Positions 20,865 through 30,674 of a stretch of 64,000 nucleotides of DNA are shown piece after piece. A program made the translations under genes and the position numbers. Position 1 is the first letter of the stretch; the number at the start of each line of letters is the position of its first letter. Where the stretch lies: the NCBI GenBank assembly GCA_013334325.1, contig JAAXXT010000002.1, forward strand, positions 1 through 64,000, given 5' to 3'. Source of the stretch: Erysipelotrichaceae bacterium. Its GTDB lineage: Bacteria; Bacillota_I; Bacilli_A; Erysipelotrichales; Erysipelotrichaceae. The notes below the pieces were generated by a model. It was not told the origin of the DNA and made no database searches. It saw only the letters and a list, made by a program, of their open reading frames with translations.

Positions 20865-21593
20865 TCATTTACGGAAATGATGACATAAGATGCCCGCAGC
20901 GATCGCTACATTGAGCGATTCAAAAGAAGAACTCTCGATCTTAATTTTTTGATCACATAAATCTAGGATTTCTTTTGAGACACCAGCACCTTCATTACCT
21001 AAGACAAGTGCCATAGGAAATTGTCGTTTAACATCTGTTAAAGAAATAGCGTCTTCTAAAGTGGTCCCAACTACGCTTACACCTGATTTTTTTAGATCGT
21101 TTATGGCTCTAGCTAGATCCATTTGAACCAATTCGATATGAAAAAGAGCGCCTTGGGTTGAACGAATGACTTTTTCATTCGTATAATCAACACAATCTAA
21201 TGAACAGATGATCTTATCAAAGCCAAAAGCAGTAGAGGTACGAATGATGGTTCCTAAATTGCCTGGATCTTGGATTCGATCACAGATAATGATACGTTGA
21301 GGATTGTGAGTTTCTCTTTGGCTTAAATGACATACTGCCATAATCGATCCAAGAGACTCTAAACGAGATACTTTTGAGAATACTTTATCACTTAAGACCA
21401 CCGATTTGATTTCTGGATATGGATTCTCTCTTCCCATACTTAAAAGGATGAGATCTACCGCATTCTCAGATACGGCTTCTTCAACCAGATGGTCTCCTTC
21501 TACTAAGAACTGTCCAGCTTCTTGACGATTTTTAGTTTGATGTAAGGAGACCCAATATTTAACTTGAGCGTTGGTAAGTGAATCGATGGTCAT
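20865..21593 (-). CDS. TrmH/SpoU family RNA 2'-O-methyltransferase
   Basis: IICDRIQDPGNLGTIIRTSTAFG; LVLGNEGAGVS; SLNVAIAAGIL. Confidence 0.93.
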   Translation of the reverse strand: MTIDSLTNAQVKYWVSLHQTKNRQEAGQFLVEGDHLVEEAVSENAVDLILLSMGRENPYPEIKSVVLSDKVFSKVSRLESLGSIMAVCHLSQRETHNPQRIIICDRIQDPGNLGTIIRTSTAFGFDKIICSLDCVDYTNEKVIRSTQGALFHIELVQMDLARAINDLKKSGVSVVGTTLEDAISLTDVKRQFPMALVLGNEGAGVSKEILDLCDQKIKIESSSFESLNVAIAAGILCHHFRK

Positions 21594-21605
21594 AAGTGTT
21601 TTCTT

Positions 21606-24302
21606 CTAGAGGGCTTTTACGACCGCTTGACAACGCGGACATAAACCATCTTCTGAGTGAACATGAGTAACGTTCCAACATCTAGGACAACTCATCCCAG
21701 TTGCAGGAGTGACGATGATGCTTGTTTGATCTCCAGCTTTGAGGTCGACTTCAGATACGATCAACCATTGAGCGAGATTAGGAACACTATGATTCAATTT
21801 AGCCTTTAGTGTTTCATTGACGGTGATCTCCACTTTAGCTTCAAGGGACTTACCGATGACCTTATCGGCTCTAGAAAGTTCTAATTGTTTAAAGACCTCA
21901 GATCTAAACTGTAGCAGTTCGACCCAAGTTTCTGCTTGATCAACTTTGAAGGACTTCATAGAGAAATCTTGAAGATGAACTGAAACTGAATCAGCTTTAA
22001 AATGATCCCAGATTTCTTCACAGGTATGGACCAATACAGGTGCCAATACACGAGTCAACACATGGACACTTTCAAACAAGACACTTTGTACAGCCAGTCT
22101 TGATTTCGATGATTTTCCATCACAATACAAAATATCTTTCGTAAAATCGAGATAATACGCTGATAGTTCATTGGTCATAAGATTACTGACACTGGTGATG
22201 ACAGATTTATAATCATACTTCTCGTAAGATGTGACAGCTTCAGTTGCGACTTCATAAACCTTAGATAAGACATAAGCGTCTACTTCAGGTAATTCATTTA
22301 GAGGCAAGACATCTTTCTGAGAGAAGTCTTTTAAATTCGCCAACATAAATCTAAAGGTATTTCTGATCTTGCGATAGTTTTCTGTGACTTGTTTTAAAAG
22401 ATCATCAGAGATTCTAACGTCAGATTGATAATCGATACTGGCAGTCCAAAGTCTTAAGATATCCGCTCCTGATTGAGAAACGACTTTATTGGGTTCAACG
22501 GTATTGCCTAAAGATTTAGACATCTTCTCGCCTTTCCCATCCAATACGAAACCATGAGATACGACGCTCTTATAAGGCGCATGTCCATAGACTGCAGTCG
22601 AAATAATGAGTGAACTATTGAACCAACCTCGATACTGATCAGATCCTTCTAGATACAAGTCAACTGGAAGTACTCCTCCACGCTGTTTAATGACACCAGT
22701 ATGAGAAGATCCTGAATCAAACCAAACATCCATAATGTCGGTTTCTTTTCTAAAAAGATTATTAGGTGAACCAGGATGCGTAAAACCACCAGGCAAAAGA
22801 TCCTTGGCGTCTTTCTCAAACCAAATACTTGATCCATGAGCTCTAAACAGATCTGAGACATGATCAAATACTTTTTGATCCATGATGACTGAGTCATCTT
22901 CTGCATAGAAAATAGGTATTGGAAGTCCCCAAACGCGTTGACGAGAAATACACCAATCACCACGATCCTTGATCATGTTGTTCATGCGTAATTTACCCCA
23001 ATCATTGACCCAATTGACTTGATCGATTTCGCTTAATAAGGTACTTCTGATCTTCTCGATGGAGGCAAACCATTGGGTGGTCGCTCTATAGATGACAGGT
23101 TTCTTTGTACGCCAATCATGAGGATAAGGATGGACGATGGACTCTTTTGCAAGTAAACATCCCAATTCAGACAGTTTCTCAATGACGGTTACGTTTGCTT
23201 TATCGACGAATTGTCCAACTAAGAAATCCCCTGCTTCTTCTGTCATACAACCTCTGTCATCCACAGGACAAAAAGCAGGAAGATCATATTTCATTCCCAC
23301 ATTAAAGTCATCTACCCCATGTCCTGGAGCCGTATGAACACAACCTGTCCCATCTTCTTCAGTAACGTGATTACCTAAGATGACCAAAGAAACTCGATCG
23401 TAGAAAGGATGCTTGGTTTCTATGCGTTCAAGTTGAGATCCTTTGAACGTTTTAAGCACTGTATAAGGTGCCAATTCAAACTTAGTCATCAAGCTTTCAA
23501 CTAAGTCATGACCTACGACTAGTTTTCCTTTTGAGGTATCCACGAGATCATATTTTAAGTTAGGGTTTAAACAAATGGCTAAATTGGCTGGGATCGTCCA
23601 AGGTGTCGTAGTCCAGATGACAAATTTATCACCTTTATCCAAGACCCCTTTCCCATCTGTGACGTCAAAAGCTACGAATATGGTATCGTCTTTTTTATCG
23701 TGATATTCGATTTCAGCTTCCGCTAATGCGCTTTCTGAAGATGGGCTCCAATAGACTGGTTTCAGTCCTTTATAGATCATCCCATCCATCGCCATTTTAG
23801 CGAAAACGGTGACTTGAGCTGCTTCGAATTCAGGTTGTAAGGTCGCATAATAATGATCATAATCCCCAATGGTTCCTAAAGCTTTCATATCTGCCATTTG
23901 GGTTTGGATCTGTTTTCTAGCGAAATCATCGCATAGCGCTCTAAATTGAGCTGTACTCATCGCTTTACGATTATGACCTTGTTTAGTGATGGCTGTCTCG
24001 ATTGGTAAACCATGAGTATCCCAACCAGGAATAAAAGTCACTTGATTGCCCATCATAAAACGACTCTTTACGACGATGTCTTTTAGAATCTTATTTAAGG
24101 CATGTCCTATATGGATGTTTCCGTTGGCGTAAGGAGGCCCATCGTGTAAGACAAAAGGAATCTTGCCTTCTCTAGCCTTGACCATTTCATCGTATAAACG
24201 ATTCTTCTCCCAACGCGCTTGAAATTGAGGTTCTTTCTGAGTTAGATTACCTCTCATTTCAAATTGAGTATCTGGCATCAATAATGTGTCTTTGTATTCC
24301 AT
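21606..24302 (-). CDS. ileS: isoleucyl-tRNA synthetase
   Basis: HIGH motif HIGHALNK; KMSKS; C-terminal Zn CPRCWN. Start moved to ATG at 24302 (MEYKDTLLMP, RBS GAAAGG); the ORF-track TTG start lies in the T-box terminator. Confidence 0.96.
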   Translation of the reverse strand: MEYKDTLLMPDTQFEMRGNLTQKEPQFQARWEKNRLYDEMVKAREGKIPFVLHDGPPYANGNIHIGHALNKILKDIVVKSRFMMGNQVTFIPGWDTHGLPIETAITKQGHNRKAMSTAQFRALCDDFARKQIQTQMADMKALGTIGDYDHYYATLQPEFEAAQVTVFAKMAMDGMIYKGLKPVYWSPSSESALAEAEIEYHDKKDDTIFVAFDVTDGKGVLDKGDKFVIWTTTPWTIPANLAICLNPNLKYDLVDTSKGKLVVGHDLVESLMTKFELAPYTVLKTFKGSQLERIETKHPFYDRVSLVILGNHVTEEDGTGCVHTAPGHGVDDFNVGMKYDLPAFCPVDDRGCMTEEAGDFLVGQFVDKANVTVIEKLSELGCLLAKESIVHPYPHDWRTKKPVIYRATTQWFASIEKIRSTLLSEIDQVNWVNDWGKLRMNNMIKDRGDWCISRQRVWGLPIPIFYAEDDSVIMDQKVFDHVSDLFRAHGSSIWFEKDAKDLLPGGFTHPGSPNNLFRKETDIMDVWFDSGSSHTGVIKQRGGVLPVDLYLEGSDQYRGWFNSSLIISTAVYGHAPYKSVVSHGFVLDGKGEKMSKSLGNTVEPNKVVSQSGADILRLWTASIDYQSDVRISDDLLKQVTENYRKIRNTFRFMLANLKDFSQKDVLPLNELPEVDAYVLSKVYEVATEAVTSYEKYDYKSVITSVSNLMTNELSAYYLDFTKDILYCDGKSSKSRLAVQSVLFESVHVLTRVLAPVLVHTCEEIWDHFKADSVSVHLQDFSMKSFKVDQAETWVELLQFRSEVFKQLELSRADKVIGKSLEAKVEITVNETLKAKLNHSVPNLAQWLIVSEVDLKAGDQTSIIVTPATGMSCPRCWNVTHVHSEDGLCPRCQAVVKAL

Positions 24303-24323
24303 GTTTCTTTTTCCTTTCAAACA

Positions 24324-24510
24324 AAAAGCGTCCAATCTAAGGACGCTTAACGTGGTACCACCTTAGTTCGCTGTTGTCACAACGCACTCATTGCCTTAAC
24401 GCGGCAGTTCGATCGCTTCTACATATCGAAGCGATGACTCACAAGGGATAACCTGACTGATTATGGGCTTTTTCTCACCATCCAAAAGCTCTCTGAACCG
24501 CCTCAGTCGG
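24324..24510 (-). ncRNA. T-box leader of ileS (Ile, AUC specifier candidate)
   Basis: AAGGTGGTACCACG; terminator GCGTCCTTAGATTGGACGC-TTTTT; Stem I specifier CATA-ATC-AGTC. Confidence 0.92.
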
Positions 24511-24994
24511 CGTTGTCTTGATCGTTGTCTTTATCTGATACTAAACTAATCGCCGGAATGACCGGTATTACGAAGTTATCAAGCGCCTTCGTTAACGCTT
24601 CTAACTGATCATGCATTTCTTTCTTGATGCCTTTGGCTTCTTTAGAGATGCGTGCGATTTCTACTAATACAATCTTTGCGGTCGATAAGGCTTCCCTTAC
24701 GATCGAATCTGCATTGTTTTGGGCAGAGGCGATCACAGAATTTGCTTCTTTGAGAGCCAAACGTGCGATATCATCAGCGGCTTTTTCTCGAACACTGAGT
24801 TCTGAGAGTAGACTTTGATAACGAGTCTTGATGGAGATCAACTGTTCATTGGCTTCTGCCATTTGTTTGTTGTAGGTCTCCAGTTGATTTTTTAAGGTTT
24901 CTCGTTCAAAGGTCAAACGATCAAGGGTATCATCTACAGCGAATCGATCATAACCGCGTTTACTGATCCTAAATCTAGGTTTGGGTTCTGCCAT
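24503..24994 (-). CDS. divIVA: DivIVA family protein
   Basis: N-terminal FRISKRGYDRFAVDDTLDRL, coiled coil; between sepF and ileS. Confidence 0.85.
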   Translation of the reverse strand: MAEPKPRFRISKRGYDRFAVDDTLDRLTFERETLKNQLETYNKQMAEANEQLISIKTRYQSLLSELSVREKAADDIARLALKEANSVIASAQNNADSIVREALSTAKIVLVEIARISKEAKGIKKEMHDQLEALTKALDNFVIPVIPAISLVSDKDNDQDNAD

Positions 24995-25052
24995 AGGTGC
25001 TACCTCCTTAATACTCGGTATTATGCCATAAGTTTATGGCCTTTTCAAGTCG

Positions 25053-25454
25053 CTATTCTTCATCCTGATCTTGGTCAAAGTTGATTTTCCCATGAACTCC
25101 TATGCTTTTTGGAGTACACAAGATCACGTTATGACCAATTTTTTGAATCGATCCATCTAATGCGAAGATGACGCCTGTTAGAAAGTCGATCGAACGTTGC
25201 GCATATTCACGATTGAGTCGATGTAGATTAACTACCGCGGCTTTCTTGTCTTTGAGATATCGCGCAATATCTTCAGCCTCATCGAAGGATCTTGGTTCAA
25301 AAAGAACCATCTTCGTATCGGCACTCACTTGAGTATTGAGTTTTTTATTGGATGGGGCTTCATAATCACTGAGTGCTTTCGCATCTTCTCCATCTAATTC
25401 AAGATCTTCTTGAACAGGAGACACAAAATTCTTTACTTTATCTAACCATTTCAT
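25053..25454 (-). CDS. sepF: cell division protein SepF
   Basis: FEPRSFDEAEDIARYLKDKKAAVVNLHRL...RSIDFLTGVIFALDGSIQKIG. Confidence 0.95.
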   Translation of the reverse strand: MKWLDKVKNFVSPVQEDLELDGEDAKALSDYEAPSNKKLNTQVSADTKMVLFEPRSFDEAEDIARYLKDKKAAVVNLHRLNREYAQRSIDFLTGVIFALDGSIQKIGHNVILCTPKSIGVHGKINFDQDQDEE

Positions 25455-25498
25455 AGTTTCACCAACCTGTTTGTATTATATCACATCACCCATAAATC

Positions 25499-25525
25499 AT
25501 AAAAAAGGAGTTCATATGAACTCCT
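25499..25525 (-). terminator. intrinsic terminator after hpf
   Basis: AGGAGTTCATATGAACTCCT palindrome followed by T-run on minus strand. Confidence 0.75.
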
Positions 25526-25531
25526 CTTGAT

Positions 25532-26065
25532 TTAATTTTTCTGGGTCTCTAATAGACCGTATCCACCATCTAGACGTTTATAGACGACTGAGATGTCTTT
25601 GTGTTCTTCATCGGTATAGATGAAGAAGGAATGACCCAACATTTCCATCTGCATGATGGCGTCATCTAGACTCATCTCCACTGCGACTACCGTTTTAGTT
25701 TTTACGGCTTTCGTCTTAGGTTCATTAACTAAGTTTTCTGCTTCCATAAAGGCTTTAGATAATTTCTCACGATGCTTATGATTGAGTCTTGTCTTCATTC
25801 TTCTCAACTGATCTTCTAGTTTATCTACCACCAAATCGACTGCCGCATAATAATCTGCATGCTCTACTTCTGCTCTGATGAGGCCCACCTTTGTCAGGAT
25901 CGTGATCTCAACTTTTAGCGTGTTGGGTTTGATCTTGACTTGGACATTGGCGGTGGTATCTTCATCGACCAAAATGAACTTTTCAAGAAATGATAGTTTC
26001 TTTTCGGTCTTCTGAAGCATCCCTTCGGTTATGCTTAAATTCTGACCATGGATATGAAGTTTCAT
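25532..26065 (-). CDS. hpf: long-form ribosome hibernation promoting factor
   Basis: MKLHIHGQNLSITEGM... and C-terminal MQMEMLGHSFFIYTDEE...VVYKRLDGGYGLL. Confidence 0.93.
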   Translation of the reverse strand: MKLHIHGQNLSITEGMLQKTEKKLSFLEKFILVDEDTTANVQVKIKPNTLKVEITILTKVGLIRAEVEHADYYAAVDLVVDKLEDQLRRMKTRLNHKHREKLSKAFMEAENLVNEPKTKAVKTKTVVAVEMSLDDAIMQMEMLGHSFFIYTDEEHKDISVVYKRLDGGYGLLETQKN

Positions 26066-26162
26066 AAACACTTCCTCCTTATTTATATTATACGCTTATT
26101 GAATAAAGATACCCATCTTATGAATGACAATTTTGTGAACAAATCACGCAAAGTTATGGGAT

Positions 26163-27092
26163 TTAAATGAGTTGAGTTTTAAGAAAAGCAGCGATGTTTC
26201 CCCAAGCGATCAGCTCGATTTCTTCTTGAGTGAAACCCACCTGAGATAAAGCTTTGATGAAATTTTGAGAATCTGAGGCATTGTCTAGATCGATCCCATT
26301 TCTTTGGAAACCGCTTAAGAAATCCATATAGTCGAAACCAATACACAGATGCTTTATCCCTACGAGATTTTTGATATACAAGGCATGTTTGGCTAAAGTC
26401 AAAGCTGTATTTTCACCTTCAATAAGTGAGATAAATCGCTTAGCACTGACAAGACCTATCAATCCACCTTTTAAAGCGATTGCTTTGATCTGTTGATCAC
26501 TGAGATTGCGGTCGACTTGAGATAAGGCTCGCGCATTAGAATGGGTCGCCATAACTGGTTTAGTCGACGTAGAAAGGATATCCCAAAAGCTTTTCTCATT
26601 GGTATGAGAGACATCGATGATCATATTGATCTTATTCATATGTTTGATTGCTCGTTGACCTAAAGGTGTAAGACCTCGTAAAGGAGATCCTGAGATGCCT
26701 GTAGATAAGGCATTCTCTTCATTCCAAGTCAAAGAACCTATTCTAATGCCTAAAGAATACATCCAATCTAAAATAGATTCTGGATCTTCATTGATATAAC
26801 ACATGCCTTCTAAAGTCATCAAGGCGTTGATCTTAGTTGGATGAAGATCACCACAAAGATAATGATGTAGATGATTGGAATTTAAAAGAATCTCTTCTTT
26901 AAGTTGAGTTACCATGGCTTTAGCTATATCTAAGTCTTCATCGCCTTTAAAGAAAGAAGCCATGCCTAAGCCATAGACTTCCCCTTTTATCCATTTATCT
27001 AGATGTTCAGATTTTATGACGTCTGTTTTTCCTTCACAATGTTTCTCATAGACATCAACACCTATATCCGCATGTGTATCAAATATTTTCAT
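26163..27092 (-). CDS. membrane dipeptidase (peptidase M19)-like
   Basis: DTHADIGVD; MIIDVSHTNEKSFWDIL; ATHSNARAL; HLCIGFDYMD. Confidence 0.9.
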   Translation of the reverse strand: MKIFDTHADIGVDVYEKHCEGKTDVIKSEHLDKWIKGEVYGLGMASFFKGDEDLDIAKAMVTQLKEEILLNSNHLHHYLCGDLHPTKINALMTLEGMCYINEDPESILDWMYSLGIRIGSLTWNEENALSTGISGSPLRGLTPLGQRAIKHMNKINMIIDVSHTNEKSFWDILSTSTKPVMATHSNARALSQVDRNLSDQQIKAIALKGGLIGLVSAKRFISLIEGENTALTLAKHALYIKNLVGIKHLCIGFDYMDFLSGFQRNGIDLDNASDSQNFIKALSQVGFTQEEIELIAWGNIAAFLKTQLI

Positions 27093-27093
27093 A

Positions 27094-28071
27094 TTAGTAT
27101 ATAGGATCGTAGAACTTCATTTCAGGTGAATTCTTCATTCCTGTATCATAGCTTAAATCGCGTGTAATGAGGTTTAGAGAAGCTTTAGGTTGAGATGAGT
27201 TCAGTATCCCATCAAGTGCGTAAAGTGCAGCCATAGCCCTATCTTTGGCTTTTAAATAGAGTTCTGGGAAACTTTCAGTAGAGACAAGTTTATCATCGCA
27301 AGGATGAGCCCAAGCTTTATGTTCCAGGTTTAAAATATCATGTTTCTTATCGACTTCACCGATGACCATATGACCTGAGAATTCCCATAGTTTACCTGAT
27401 GCTTTTTCACCCAATTGAACAGCTGGGAATTTTAAAGTATATGGATCATATAAAAGCTTAGCGATCTTTGTGGTCGCAACTAAACTATCCTCATAGACCT
27501 TCTCAGGGATATCGATCTCAAACAGATCGATGATGATCTGACGATATAGGAAAGCCACTGCTTTTCTTGTTTGTGATGTAGAAGAGACAAAATCAGGCAT
27601 ATGGATGTTTTCTATTTTGAAACCTTTGACTTGAGTTACCATCAAGGTATCCAACATTGATTCAAAACGGAAGTGCCAATACTTCGTTTCTCCACTTCCT
27701 ATGACTCCAGTCTTAGCGAAAATATAAGGATGAGCTGTAGAATCCAAAGCCCAATGAGACAAATGTCCAGCTAAAAAGACTGTCATGATTTCTCTTGTGC
27801 TTTCATCTTGGGTCGTTTGGATCACCCCTAAAGCACTTTGATAGAAGTCATTGATCCTTCCAGAATGAACTTTGTTTCCTACATTCTTAAGGTCATGGAG
27901 TTTATCTGCCTTCTCCCAAGGTAAGATCCGATAATAGAATAAGAAATCTGGTCCACTGGATCCCAAAGCATAGACTCTAGGATATTTCGCAATCAGTGAC
28001 GTAAGCGATGGACAATCGATGGATTCGATCGCATCTTGGGCCAATAAGGCATGAGTAATAATGTTAGGCAT
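27094..28071 (-). CDS. zinc-dependent phospholipase C family protein
   Basis: N-terminal MPNIITHALLAQDA, GSSGPDFLFYYR, HLSHWALDSTAHPYIF. Confidence 0.8.
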   Translation of the reverse strand: MPNIITHALLAQDAIESIDCPSLTSLIAKYPRVYALGSSGPDFLFYYRILPWEKADKLHDLKNVGNKVHSGRINDFYQSALGVIQTTQDESTREIMTVFLAGHLSHWALDSTAHPYIFAKTGVIGSGETKYWHFRFESMLDTLMVTQVKGFKIENIHMPDFVSSTSQTRKAVAFLYRQIIIDLFEIDIPEKVYEDSLVATTKIAKLLYDPYTLKFPAVQLGEKASGKLWEFSGHMVIGEVDKKHDILNLEHKAWAHPCDDKLVSTESFPELYLKAKDRAMAALYALDGILNSSQPKASLNLITRDLSYDTGMKNSPEMKFYDPIY

Positions 28072-28079
28072 GTTTCCTC

Positions 28080-29534
28080 CTAGGCAACGATGGTGTTCAA
28101 CCAGCTGAGTATCTCTACCATAGCTAAGGTATCCATCTTGCAGTATTTTAATAAGGCTTCTTTGATTTCATCTTCATCGTCATTGTTGACAAGTGTACGA
28201 TAATGTTTCACAGCTTCTAGACCATGTCCTATCGATAATGAGGCATAATTCAATTCAGGATTGATCGTTTGGATGATGTTCTTTAAGGTAAAAGACCCTT
28301 TCATCGCACTAAGATACACAATACCTTCGGTAAACAAGACCGCCAAATCGACCATCCGATCGATGATTTGATCTAGTTCTTCTTTATATTGGGGAAATTG
28401 ATCCCCAAGTTCTCTTAAGCGAATAGATTCAGCCCCAAATGCGTTATAGGCTAAGACAGAACCCTCTTTTGGGGTATTTGAGATCAAAGATTGAATGAAT
28501 CTTTCTCGACAATCTCCTGACTCTAGGAATTCATAATGGGCTAAGTCTTGATCTCTTAGAAGATGAAGTGAGTATTGAAAACATAAGACATCTAAAGGTT
28601 TCATACCTTTATAAGGTGGTATCCCATGGGTATCCCATTCAAAATCCATAAAGATCAAAGGTTGAGATAAACCAGATAACCAGTGTTTAAGGACCACTCT
28701 ATCCGCAAATAAGCCCCCATTACGATCGGCCATCAACTGAGCGAATTGTAGAGGAGTGCCTTCTAAGCGTTCTAGTGGAACTTGATTAAGTTTGAGTATG
28801 CCTTCATTGATGAAGTTTCTTTTTTGGGCGCTTTGAGTTAAGAAGAATATTGAATTCTGATCAAGTTCATATTGATTTTGAAAACAAGATTCAAAATGAT
28901 CACAACGATTTAACGCAGGACATTGATCGATGGTCATCTTCATGGCTTCATTCTCCATCACTTCATCCATCCCTGTAAGCGTTTCACTGAAATCAAACTT
29001 ATGACTCAGTAATACAGAAGTAATATTTCCTGCTGGTTTACCGTTTTGTCTAATGAAAGTATCTCTTAAGAGAAAACAAGATTCGATATCGAGTTCTTCA
29101 CCTCTGATATAATCAGGATTGAAACTCAAGACTTTGATTTGATGGATAGGATAACCTAAACTTTCCAAGACCCAGATATGCATAGACAGGTATCGTTGAT
29201 CTTCTACTTTAGCGTTAGAAGAAAGCGTCGTGAAATAGACATCGAGTCCATCTTGAGTTAAGTGTACCAGAGGTATCTTGACTCGTAATGAATGATGCTC
29301 AAAACGACCATTCACGACAGCTTTCTTTGTTAGTAGTCCTTCTTTGACAACTGCAGGATCAATTGATCTATAGCTCTCAAAAACATCGGTCAATCCGACT
29401 TTCTTAACCAGGATGTCTGATAAGGACGCATTCATCTGGATAAACTTTTGAGGGGATTTTGACCCTTCCTGACGAATGGCCCAAAAAAGCTTTGGGCAGA
29501 ATCCGTATTTTAAGACATCACTGACATGATACAT
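28080..29534 (-). CDS. DUF2779 family protein (Cas4-like N-terminal region plus DEDD exonuclease-like domain)
   Basis: KYGFCPKLFW, CPALNRCDHFESC, IFMDFEWDTHGIPPY, AYNAFGAESIRLREL, YCKMDTLAMVEIL. Confidence 0.75.
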   Translation of the reverse strand: MYHVSDVLKYGFCPKLFWAIRQEGSKSPQKFIQMNASLSDILVKKVGLTDVFESYRSIDPAVVKEGLLTKKAVVNGRFEHHSLRVKIPLVHLTQDGLDVYFTTLSSNAKVEDQRYLSMHIWVLESLGYPIHQIKVLSFNPDYIRGEELDIESCFLLRDTFIRQNGKPAGNITSVLLSHKFDFSETLTGMDEVMENEAMKMTIDQCPALNRCDHFESCFQNQYELDQNSIFFLTQSAQKRNFINEGILKLNQVPLERLEGTPLQFAQLMADRNGGLFADRVVLKHWLSGLSQPLIFMDFEWDTHGIPPYKGMKPLDVLCFQYSLHLLRDQDLAHYEFLESGDCRERFIQSLISNTPKEGSVLAYNAFGAESIRLRELGDQFPQYKEELDQIIDRMVDLAVLFTEGIVYLSAMKGSFTLKNIIQTINPELNYASLSIGHGLEAVKHYRTLVNNDDEDEIKEALLKYCKMDTLAMVEILSWLNTIVA

Positions 29535-30643
29535 TAGTGTGCCTGTTCAAATGGTGTATAGGTCATATTGAATGCTTCTGCAACAAATTGATTTGTACAT
29601 TTCCCATTAAAGGTATTGATGCCTGATAAGACAGCTTTGTTTTTTGCGATAGCTCCTTCTAAAGTATTATTCGCTAGAAGTAAGGCGAATTTTAAAGTTG
29701 CATTGGTTAAAGCCAAGGTTGATGTATAAGGTACAGCACCAGGCATATTCGCTACACAATAGTGCACGATTCCATCGACTTCAAAGGTAGGATTATTATG
29801 GGTCGTAGGATGAGTCGTTTCAAAACAACCGCCTTGATCTACAGCGACATCCACCATAACAGCACCCTTCTTCATCAACTTAAGGTCTTCTCTTTTAATC
29901 AAATGAGGCGCTTTAGCCCCTGGGATCAAAACTGCCCCAATGACTGCATCGGCTTTAGTGAGTTCTTCATGTAAAATAGCTGGAGTTGAATATAAAGTTT
30001 GGATCTTGCCTTCAAACAATTGATCCAATTCTTCTAGTCTAATCAAATTGGTATCTAAGATAGATACTCTAGCACCCATACCTAAAGCCATAATCGCGGC
30101 ATTTGTACCTACTGTACCACCACCTACGATAACGACATAGCCTTTTGTGACTCCAGGTACGCCGCCCAATAAGACGCCTCTTCCCCCAAAAGGTTTCTCT
30201 AGATATTTCGCTGCTTCTTGAACGGATAGACGACCCGCAACTTCACTCATAGGTTTTAATAGAGGTAAAGCCCCATTGACTTCGATGGTTTCATAAGCGA
30301 TCCCAGTTACTTTTCTCTTCATAAGTTCTAAAGTCAATTTTTCATTGGCTGCCAAATGAAGATAGGTATATAGAATAAGTCCTTCTTTCATCAAAGGATA
30401 TTCTGCTTCTAAAGGTTCTTTGACCTTGACGATCATATCTGATTTTGCCCAAACATCTGATGCCTTTTCGACGATCAACGCTCCTGCGTTTTTATAATCA
30501 TCATCTGAAAAACCTGATCCTGAGCCTGCTTGAGTTTCGATCAATACAGTGTGACCTGCTTGAAGATAACTTTTCACATGCATAGGAACCAAACCAACAC
30601 GATACTCCTGAGCTTTAATTTCTTTGACACATCCGATTTTCAT
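29534..30643 (-). CDS. ald: alanine dehydrogenase
   Basis: MKIGCVKEIKAQEYRVGLVP; GGVPGVTKGYVVIVGGGTVGTNAA. Confidence 0.96.
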   Translation of the reverse strand: MKIGCVKEIKAQEYRVGLVPMHVKSYLQAGHTVLIETQAGSGSGFSDDDYKNAGALIVEKASDVWAKSDMIVKVKEPLEAEYPLMKEGLILYTYLHLAANEKLTLELMKRKVTGIAYETIEVNGALPLLKPMSEVAGRLSVQEAAKYLEKPFGGRGVLLGGVPGVTKGYVVIVGGGTVGTNAAIMALGMGARVSILDTNLIRLEELDQLFEGKIQTLYSTPAILHEELTKADAVIGAVLIPGAKAPHLIKREDLKLMKKGAVMVDVAVDQGGCFETTHPTTHNNPTFEVDGIVHYCVANMPGAVPYTSTLALTNATLKFALLLANNTLEGAIAKNKAVLSGINTFNGKCTNQFVAEAFNMTYTPFEQAH

Positions 30644-30674
30644 ACTTTTCTCCTATTGTTTAAAGACCCCTGGT

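Noticed and set aside
22649-22963. 104-aa minus-strand ORF inside ileS
   Set aside because: Out-of-frame shadow ORF within a full-length IleRS.
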